Assembly (NCBI GenBank): GCA_028720105.1
Contig: JAQYLI010000017.1
Location: 62,001-126,000 of the forward strand
DNA: 64,000 nucleotides
DNA from: Oscillospiraceae bacterium
GTDB lineage: Bacteria; Bacillota; Clostridia; Oscillospirales; Ruminococcaceae
Direction: 5' to 3'
Under the pieces are notes generated by a model, which was not told the DNA's origin, did not search any database, and saw nothing but the letters and a program-made list of their open reading frames with translations. Shown one piece after another: positions 58,860 through 64,000 of this stretch. A program made the position numbers and the translations under genes. Numbering within the stretch: position 1 is the stretch's first letter; each line of letters starts with the position of its first letter.

Positions 58860-59783
58860 TTATATCAAAGATCTTATCCAGCCCGTAACGCCCTCGGGAA
58901 GAGCCTCGCAGTAAGGCGAATTATCCTCAAACCGCAGATCTGCCTGAATCTGAGTGATCATACAATGCTGTCCCATTTCAATGCCGAAATAAAGCGAAGC
59001 AATACCCTTGTCTCCGTTTCTGACCCATTCGGGGAAATAACAGGTAATATTATCATAGCTTTCAAGCTCCCGAAGCCTTGAAGTGATCTCCTCGGAGAAG
59101 CTGCCGAATTCATCGTGTTTTCCCACCGCAAAAACTATCTTCACATTATTTTTGCAAAGTTCCTCCAGCATCTCTGAGGACGGGATATAATTTGCAGAAG
59201 CAGGCATTGCTCCTGTGAAAAAATCGGGATAAGCCTCCGCCATTGCCCAGGACATATAGCCTCCCGAGCTTCCTCCCAGCACAAATATCCCGGATATATT
59301 ATCTCCAAATTCCGCCAGAATATCATCTGCCGCTTTCTTCACAAGCGGGATATATTCCTCACACCAACTGTCGGTAAGATTTCCTTTATCATCACGTCTT
59401 TCATTTGCAAGGGGAACAAGAATAAACGCACCGCCTCCCATTCTGTCCTGATAATCGGGCGAAGCAAACATTTCGGCTCCGCTGTGTCCGATACACTTTC
59501 TGCCGTCAAGAGCATTGGTCGCTCCGTGAATAAATATAAGCAAAGGATATTTTATATTTTTATCTCTGCCGTTTTTTATGGGGTCAAAAAAATAGCAGGT
59601 CATAGAATCAAAGGGTGCCTTCTTATTTTCATTGCTGCAAAGCCTTTCATCAAACAGCCCCAGGAAATCGCCACCTTTATATGAAGGCAGATAGCTTATA
59701 AAATCATCTTCCCCCATAAATTTTGCCCACTCGGGTGTTACGTGATCGACCTTAGTATTTTCGCTGAATTCCATTACTTTCAT
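58860..59783 (-). CDS. Alpha/beta hydrolase, esterase/PHB-depolymerase-like
   Basis: A 307-residue alpha/beta hydrolase of the esterase D/poly(3-hydroxybutyrate) depolymerase-like group, without signal peptide. LLIFIHGATNALDG gives the oxyanion strand near 82. The nucleophile elbow is GIFVLGGSSGGYMSWAMAEA (Ser near 171), followed by an acid in VGKHDEFGSF and a histidine in EMGQHCMITQ near 275. Feruloyl- or acetyl-xylan-esterase-like function is possible but not shown. ATG 59783 follows AAGGAGG by 9 bases. It lies upstream of the histidine phosphatase on the same strand. Confidence 0.83.
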   Translation of the reverse strand: MKVMEFSENTKVDHVTPEWAKFMGEDDFISYLPSYKGGDFLGLFDERLCSNENKKAPFDSMTCYFFDPIKNGRDKNIKYPLLIFIHGATNALDGRKCIGHSGAEMFASPDYQDRMGGGAFILVPLANERRDDKGNLTDSWCEEYIPLVKKAADDILAEFGDNISGIFVLGGSSGGYMSWAMAEAYPDFFTGAMPASANYIPSSEMLEELCKNNVKIVFAVGKHDEFGSFSEEITSRLRELESYDNITCYFPEWVRNGDKGIASLYFGIEMGQHCMITQIQADLRFEDNSPYCEALPEGVTGWIRSLI

Positions 59784-59814
59784 TTCGGCAAACCTCCTTG
59801 ATATGAAGTATTCA

Positions 59815-59855
59815 AACAGCCGAAAGCGCAGAAAACTCCGCCGCTTTCGGCTGTT
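59815..59855 (-). terminator. Terminator of the carboxynorspermidine synthase-like gene
   Basis: A perfect 14-bp stem (59815-59828 with 59842-59855) and 13-base loop, 10 bases after the stop codon. The T-run is short. Confidence 0.8.
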
Positions 59856-59864
59856 GAAAAATTA

Positions 59865-61067
59865 TCAGTCAACCAGCTCGGGGTCGAAGGATTCCTTCCA
59901 GGGAAGTCCCCACTTGTTCAGAGCGTCCATAAAGGGATCGGGGTCAAATTCCTCGATGTTGTAAACACCGGGCTTCTTCCACTTGCCCGTCATCACCATC
60001 ATAGCGCCGATCATCGCAGGAACGCCCGTGGTATAGGAAATTGCCTGAGAGCCAACCTCCGCATAGCACTCCTCGTGAACGCAGACGTTGTAAACGTAGT
60101 AATTAACGGGCTTTCCGTCCTTAACGCCCTGCATAATGCAGCCGATGTTGGTCTTGCCCTTGGTTCTGGGACCCAGGCTCGCGGGGTCGGGGAGAACTGC
60201 CTTTAAGAACTGGAGAGGTACTATCTCCATACCGTTGTAGTTTATAGGCTCGATAGAGGTCATACCCACGTCCTCAAGGCACTTGAGATGTGTAAGATAG
60301 GACTGTCCGAAGGTCATAAAGAAACGAATACGTTTAATGCCCTTGATGTTGAGAGCCAGCGACTCAAGCTCCTCGTGGTGGAGAAGATACATATCCTTTT
60401 CGCCGATCTCGGGGAAGTTGTAAACTCGCTTTATCTCCATAGGCTCGGTCTCCACCCACTTGCCGTTCTCGATATAAGAGCCTTTTGCGGAGACCTCGCG
60501 GATATTTATCTCGGGGTTGAAGTTTGTGGCAAAGGGATAGCCGTGGTCACCCGCATTGCAGTCGAGAATGTCGATGTAGTGGATCTCGTCAAAGTAATGC
60601 TTCTGTGCATAAGCGCAGAATACGCCTGTAACACCGGGGTCAAAGCCGCTTCCCAGAAGGGCTGTGATACCTGCCTTCTCAAATCTCTCACGATATGCCC
60701 ACTGCCAGCTGTACTCAAACTTTGCCGTATCCTCAGGCTCATAGTTTGCGGTGTCCACATAATCCACCTTGCACTCAAGACAAGCGTCCATTATGGTAAG
60801 ATCCTGATAAGGCAGAGCCACGTTGATACAGATGTCGGGCTTAAACTCCTTCATCAGAGCCACAAGCTCCTCAACCTTGTCAGCGTCCACCCTTGCGGTG
60901 GAAATTTTTGTCTTGGTCTGCCCCTGCAGCTTTTCTTTAATAGCGTCGCACTTGGACTTTGTGCGTGACGCTATCATAATTTCCTCAAACACCTCGGAAT
61001 TCTGACAGCACTTGTGAATAACAACGCTTGCCACGCCTCCGCAGCCGATAATCAGAGCCTTACCCAT
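59865..61067 (-). CDS. Carboxynorspermidine synthase-like, saccharopine dehydrogenase family
   Basis: A 400-residue NADPH-dependent enzyme. It is closest to carboxynorspermidine/carboxyspermidine synthase, which joins aspartate semialdehyde to a diamine in the alternative spermidine route (EC 1.5.1.43). Rossmann motif KALIIGCGGVASVVIHKC at the start, INVALPYQDLTIMDACLE near 86, DYVDTANYE near 108, and ALLGSGFDPGVTGVFCAYA near 147. The later GKTNIGCIMQG and YTTGVPAMIGAMM agree with that group. ATG 61067 follows CGGAGGACAAAT; a frame open to 61160 lacks a site. The partner decarboxylase NspC is not in the window. Confidence 0.88.
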   Translation of the reverse strand: MGKALIIGCGGVASVVIHKCCQNSEVFEEIMIASRTKSKCDAIKEKLQGQTKTKISTARVDADKVEELVALMKEFKPDICINVALPYQDLTIMDACLECKVDYVDTANYEPEDTAKFEYSWQWAYRERFEKAGITALLGSGFDPGVTGVFCAYAQKHYFDEIHYIDILDCNAGDHGYPFATNFNPEINIREVSAKGSYIENGKWVETEPMEIKRVYNFPEIGEKDMYLLHHEELESLALNIKGIKRIRFFMTFGQSYLTHLKCLEDVGMTSIEPINYNGMEIVPLQFLKAVLPDPASLGPRTKGKTNIGCIMQGVKDGKPVNYYVYNVCVHEECYAEVGSQAISYTTGVPAMIGAMMVMTGKWKKPGVYNIEEFDPDPFMDALNKWGLPWKESFDPELVD

Positions 61068-61113
61068 TTTATTTGTCCTCCGTAATTGTAAATTTTTTGC
61101 AATGACAAAAAAA

Positions 61114-61158
61114 GCATTGCCCTTAAAAATGATTATACCACATTTTTTCGGGCAATGC
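61114..61158 (-). terminator. Terminator of the sugar-binding protein gene, overlapping the next promoter
   Basis: GCATTGCCC and GGGCAATGC form the lower stem (61114-61122 with 61150-61158). AAAAATG/CATTTTT forms an upper stem, with a 9-base loop. T7 follows on the minus strand (61107-61113). Confidence 0.8.
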
Positions 61159-61160
61159 AA
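61132..61160 (-). promoter_or_regulatory. Promoter of the carboxynorspermidine synthase-like gene, within the terminator
   Basis: TTGCAT (61155-61160), 17-base spacer, TATAAT (61132-61137) on the minus strand. The -10 box is the loop of the terminator hairpin of the upstream gene. Confidence 0.6.
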
Positions 61161-61201
61161 TTATTATTTTGTAAAATCGGAGTATAATGCGCTTTTGAAT
61201 T

Positions 61202-62656
61202 TTAGCCGAGATCCTTGATCTGCTGATCAGCCTCAGCAACCAGCATATTAACTACCTCGCTGATGCTCTCTCTTGTGGTAGCCCACTCATAGCCGTGGAA
61301 AGCGGCACGAAGACCGATCTCGGAACCGCCGTCGGTGGTAAGGGAAGCAACATCGCTGGAAACGCCTGTAGCAAGGTCAACAACGGGATACTTTGCAGCA
61401 AGCTCATTGATCTCCTTGTTGCGTGCGATAAGCTCATCGGACCACTGGTAATCGTCTCTCAGCTTCTGATCGCCGATAGCGATAGCCTCATCGTTGGTGT
61501 TGGCAAGACGTGTGCACTCGGCAAAGAGAGCAACGCCAAGAGGATTAGCCGCACCCTTGCAGATCACCCAGCCGTCCAGAGTTGCGGACTGATAAGGGTC
61601 GGAGCCTGCGGGAGAGGGAACGGGAGCAAAGCCCAGCTTATCGGGAGGGATCTGTGTTGCCCAGGTATCGGGATTAGCCTGAACGTCCCAGGAACCGACA
61701 ATGTAGAAAAGCTCCTTGCCCTCGCCCATAAACTGAGGCTGGATATTCCAGTCATAGAGCGAAAGGTCGAAAACAAGACCCTTGTTGTAAAGGTCATAGC
61801 TCCAGTTCATAGCCTTCTCAATGGTGGGATCGTTCAGATTAACGGTAAGAGTACCGTCAACGGAGGAAACGGAAGGAACACCTGCGGAAAGGAGAAGAGC
61901 CTTCTCATTGAACCAGCCGTCAAGGCCGTACTGATCGTTTTCGGGATCAACAAAGCTCTCCAGCATAGATGTGAAGGTATCCCAGTTCCACTCGCCTGCC
62001 TTATACAGCTCCCAGGGATCGTCAAAGCCGTTTTCCTCGATAGTCTGCTTGTTGTAGATAACGATCTGCTCGGCGGAAACGCTGTTAACAAGCTCATAGT
62101 GCTTGCCGTTGAAGTTATAGATCTCCATAGCGGGCTTCATATCTGCCCAGAGAGGAGAATCCATATCTATGTACTCGTCAATAGGCTGGAACATTCCGTT
62201 GATAACACCCTTGGGAAGAGCCGCAGTATCGCAGGGGAAGAAGTCTACGCCTGTTCCGCCCAGAACATTGGTGGAAAGGTCGGAATAACGACTGTTCCAG
62301 GTAGTGGGATAATACTCTACCTCGCCGCCGTACTTGCTCTTGAAAAGGTTAAGAGGAACGGACTCGGAGTTTCCTGTGCCGGAAGGGTTAATGTCGTAGT
62401 GAGCAAGCCACTTGATGGTCTTGTTCTCAAGCTCCACATCACGGAGATTTTCCTCAGCTACCTGATCGAGAGTCTTCTGATCCTCCTCCGCAACGGTAGC
62501 GGTATTGATCTCAACAGTTACCGCAGTGGTGGTCTCCGAAGTAGCTTCGGTGGTCTCCTGAGAAGCACCGCCTTCGCTGTTTCCGCCGCAGGCAGTAAGA
62601 CCCATTGTGAGAGTCAGTGCGGAAATTCCCGCAATTGTTTTCTTAAAATTCTTCAT
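61202..62656 (-). CDS. Extracellular solute-binding lipoprotein (ABC sugar transport type)
   Basis: A 484-residue substrate-binding protein of the family 1 type used for oligosaccharides. Signal peptide MKNFKKTIAGISALTLTMGL and lipobox LTAC (Cys23), then an acidic Ser/Thr/Glu linker. Blocks typical of the family: YYPTTWNSRYSDLSTNVLGG, FFPCDTAALPKGVINGMFQPI, GKHYELVNSVSAEQIVIYNK, ENGFDDPWELYKAGEWNWDTF and PSPAGSDPYQSATLDGWVICK. The ligand is unknown; related proteins bind plant oligosaccharides. No permease or ATPase gene lies beside it, so it must rely on transporters elsewhere. ATG 62656 follows AAAGGA by 9 bases; the in-frame codon at 62674 lies upstream of that site. Own promoter at 62712-62740. 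Confidence 0.9.
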   Translation of the reverse strand: MKNFKKTIAGISALTLTMGLTACGGNSEGGASQETTEATSETTTAVTVEINTATVAEEDQKTLDQVAEENLRDVELENKTIKWLAHYDINPSGTGNSESVPLNLFKSKYGGEVEYYPTTWNSRYSDLSTNVLGGTGVDFFPCDTAALPKGVINGMFQPIDEYIDMDSPLWADMKPAMEIYNFNGKHYELVNSVSAEQIVIYNKQTIEENGFDDPWELYKAGEWNWDTFTSMLESFVDPENDQYGLDGWFNEKALLLSAGVPSVSSVDGTLTVNLNDPTIEKAMNWSYDLYNKGLVFDLSLYDWNIQPQFMGEGKELFYIVGSWDVQANPDTWATQIPPDKLGFAPVPSPAGSDPYQSATLDGWVICKGAANPLGVALFAECTRLANTNDEAIAIGDQKLRDDYQWSDELIARNKEINELAAKYPVVDLATGVSSDVASLTTDGGSEIGLRAAFHGYEWATTRESISEVVNMLVAEADQQIKDLG

Positions 62657-62711
62657 TTCAAACATTCCTTTCATTCTCCCAAACTTTACATAAATAAAGC
62701 TTATAAAAAAT

Positions 62712-62740
62712 ATTTTACCATATTATTTATCAAAAGTCAA
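62712..62740 (-). promoter_or_regulatory. Sigma-A promoter of the sugar-binding protein gene
   Basis: TTGACT (62735-62740), 17-base spacer, TAAAAT (62712-62717) on the minus strand. About 38 bases upstream lies a perfect dyad, TTTGC-CT-GCAAA (62778-62789), that could bind a sugar-responsive regulator. The remaining AT-rich 62790-62947 shows no gene. Confidence 0.65.
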
Positions 62741-62947
62741 ATGTTTTTGTATATCTTTTGGTTGAATATTTTACTGTTTTGCCTGCAAACGAAAACATTA
62801 TATTAAATATTATTTAAATTTATGTTATCCGACTTTTTTCGACAATTTTTTTATTCCAATTTGTTTTATAATCCCAATTAGGGAAAAAAATGAGTTATAA
62901 TATAAAATGTATGATTATCATTCGCTGAAAGGATTGAACCATTCGAT

Positions 62948-63193
62948 ATGAACTACATAGCAGCCGAACGTCTGAGAGCGCTCCGCGAGGACAACGACTA
63001 CACACAAAGGGAAATTGCCGCACTGCTTAAATGCTCTCAGGTCAGCTATTCGCATTATGAGATCGGACGCCGTGATATCCCCATAGACCACCTTGTCACC
63101 CTGTCCGAGTTTTACGGCGTCAGCGTGGACTATATCCTCGGCGTTACCGACTCTAAGCAGAGATATCCCGAAACCGCAGCCCCAAAGGGTTAA
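62948..63193 (+). CDS. Small XRE-family regulator
   Basis: An 81-residue DNA-binding protein made almost only of a helix-turn-helix: AAERLRALREDNDYTQREIA then ALLKCSQVSYSHYEIGRRDI, ending with LSEFYGVSVDYILGVTDSKQ, which is the usual tail of single-domain Cro/CI-like regulators in Firmicutes. The ribosome site GAAAGGA is about 15 bases upstream, rather far. It is divergent from the sugar-binding protein gene, so it may regulate it, but this is a guess. Its last bases overlap the stop of the convergent permease gene. Confidence 0.85.
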   Translation: MNYIAAERLRALREDNDYTQREIAALLKCSQVSYSHYEIGRRDIPIDHLVTLSEFYGVSVDYILGVTDSKQRYPETAAPKG

Positions 63194-64000
63194 ACACTCC
63201 TGCCCCGCCCGCTTTCTATTTTCTCCCTGATAAGGGTGTACGCCGCAGATACAAGGGGTATGCCAAGCATTATCCCTGTTGCTCCCCAAAGCTCCGCTCC
63301 TGCAATTATCGCCGCCAGAATGAGTATCGGCGGCAGCCCCACGCTCTTACCCACAACTTTTGGGTAGATAAAATTATTTTCAAGCTGCTGGAGTATTATG
63401 ATAAAGGCCAGAAACCACAGGGCTGAGGAGGGCTTTACAAGAAAGAGTATGAGGGCTGAGGGTATAGCTCCCGCAATGGCTCCCGCCACAGGCACAAGAG
63501 CCGTCACAGCAATTATTGCGCTTATAAGCAGAGGATATTCAAAGCCGAAAAGCACCATTCCTATAAAGCAGAGAGTGCCGAGAACAGCCGCCTCCGACAG
63601 CTGACCCGCTATAAAACTCACAAGACAGGAGTTTACCGCGGATATCACACGGGCGGCTTTTTTGTATGCCCCGTTGGACAAAGCAGCCTTTGCAGCCGAG
63701 CTTACAAAGTCGAGAAGCAGCTCTTTCTGGGCAAGGATATATACCGACAGCACCGCTCCCACAAGAAATGAAGCCGCCCCTTTAAGGAAATCCGCCGTGA
63801 CCTTATAGGTGCGGTCGAAAAGCGCAGGCAGACGTAGGGACATCTGCTCTATAAGGCTGTCAAGAAGCTTTACGAGAGCGGGAGTGTTTGCCGCTTCGCT
63901 TTCATAGCGCCTGCGGAAATCGCTGTAGTAGCCGTCAACGCTGTTTACAAAAAGAGCGGCGCTTTCCCACAGCTTCGGCAGGATAAGCACTCCTGCGGCG
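63190..64000 (-). CDS. AI-2E family transporter, N-terminus cut by window edge
   Basis: The frame runs through base 64000 without a start, so the 5' end lies outside the window; 269 codons plus stop are seen. It is a membrane protein of the AI-2E/PerM family (PF01594 type) with several spans in the visible part. Features are FLKGAASFLVGAVLSVYILAQKE, SFIAGQLSEAAVLGTLCFIGMVLFGFEYPLL and VPVAGAIAGAIPSALILFLV. Near the end come FIYPKVVGKSVGLPPILILAAII and GIMLGIPLVSAAYTLIREKI. Members export small molecules or act as Na+/H+ antiporters; the sporulation protein YtvI is a relative. Its stop overlaps the end of the XRE gene. Confidence 0.9.
   Translation of the reverse strand, partial: AAGVLILPKLWESAALFVNSVDGYYSDFRRRYESEAANTPALVKLLDSLIEQMSLRLPALFDRTYKVTADFLKGAASFLVGAVLSVYILAQKELLLDFVSSAAKAALSNGAYKKAARVISAVNSCLVSFIAGQLSEAAVLGTLCFIGMVLFGFEYPLLISAIIAVTALVPVAGAIAGAIPSALILFLVKPSSALWFLAFIIILQQLENNFIYPKVVGKSVGLPPILILAAIIAGAELWGATGIMLGIPLVSAAYTLIREKIESGRGRSV

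Noticed and set aside
61295-62806. 503-codon open frame opposite the sugar-binding protein gene
   Set aside because: Same cause as above: an antisense shadow of a codon-biased gene with a clear lipoprotein product on the minus strand. The end runs into AT-rich noncoding DNA.

Overview
The window reads as chromosomal DNA of a Gram-positive anaerobe close to Ruminococcus (Oscillospiraceae/Ruminococcaceae). The basis is an HrcA/CIRCE-controlled hrcA-grpE-dnaK-dnaJ operon, a GTP-type PEP carboxykinase, KtrAB, a type II pantothenate kinase, a rubredoxin-first rubrerythrin, a PhoP/PhoR-type Pho regulon, a beta-mannosidase, strong GAAAGGA/GGAGG ribosome binding sites and many near-consensus sigma-A promoters with 17-bp spacers. 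Family and species are inference; no rRNA, tRNA or CRISPR array was seen. Nearly all of the window is coding, and both end genes are cut by the window.

Layout. 1-2.4 kb: a truncated hypothetical gene, a DinB-like gene, RNase P RNA (rnpB) and an acetyltransferase. 2.6-9.4 kb: a lipoprotein, pckG, an APH-type kinase, an Mrp ATPase, and a PHP phosphatase with a uridine-kinase-like protein. 9.4-14.5 kb: the heat-shock operon with two CIRCE elements. 14.6-24.8 kb: a CYTH protein, KtrBA, an XRE regulator, RodA, a diguanylate cyclase, a coupled VanW-adenylation enzyme pair and a polysaccharide deacetylase. 25-28.2 kb: rubrerythrin, an SH3-like secreted protein, a CaCA exchanger, and a four-helix membrane protein behind a highly structured leader RNA.

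28.4-35.6 kb is a complete phosphate module (pstS-pstC-pstA-pstB-phoU-phoP-phoR). It starts at a promoter decorated with PhoP-box-like TTTACA repeats, and its own regulators lie at the 3' end, giving a plausible autoregulatory loop. PstS is circularly permuted, and the phoU leader carries a 97-bp tandem duplication. 35.9-37.8 kb holds rimO-pgsA. 38-41.1 kb holds mtaD and ahcY (SAH/MTA handling), separated by an AT-rich acetyltransferase that looks acquired.

41.1-53.3 kb is a long plus-strand run of closely spaced or overlapping genes: two paralogous small lipoproteins, an esterase, small unknowns, an RNA m5U methyltransferase, DUF5131, a nitrilase-type amidase, DUF6472, sfsA, rsmA, and then a tight DUF4832 / sugar-isomerase-like / small protein / ThuA-like / type II PanK / MnmM-like cluster. 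53.3-64 kb holds PAP2, DUF3810, HD, GH2 beta-mannosidase, histidine phosphatase, esterase, carboxynorspermidine synthase-like, a lone ABC sugar-binding lipoprotein, a small XRE regulator and a truncated AI-2E-family permease.

No obvious defence system or prophage is present. The best leads for something undescribed are the structured leader at 28.2-28.35 kb, the permuted PstS, the duplicated phoU leader, the DUF4832-ThuA-PanK cluster, and the VanW plus stand-alone adenylation pair.
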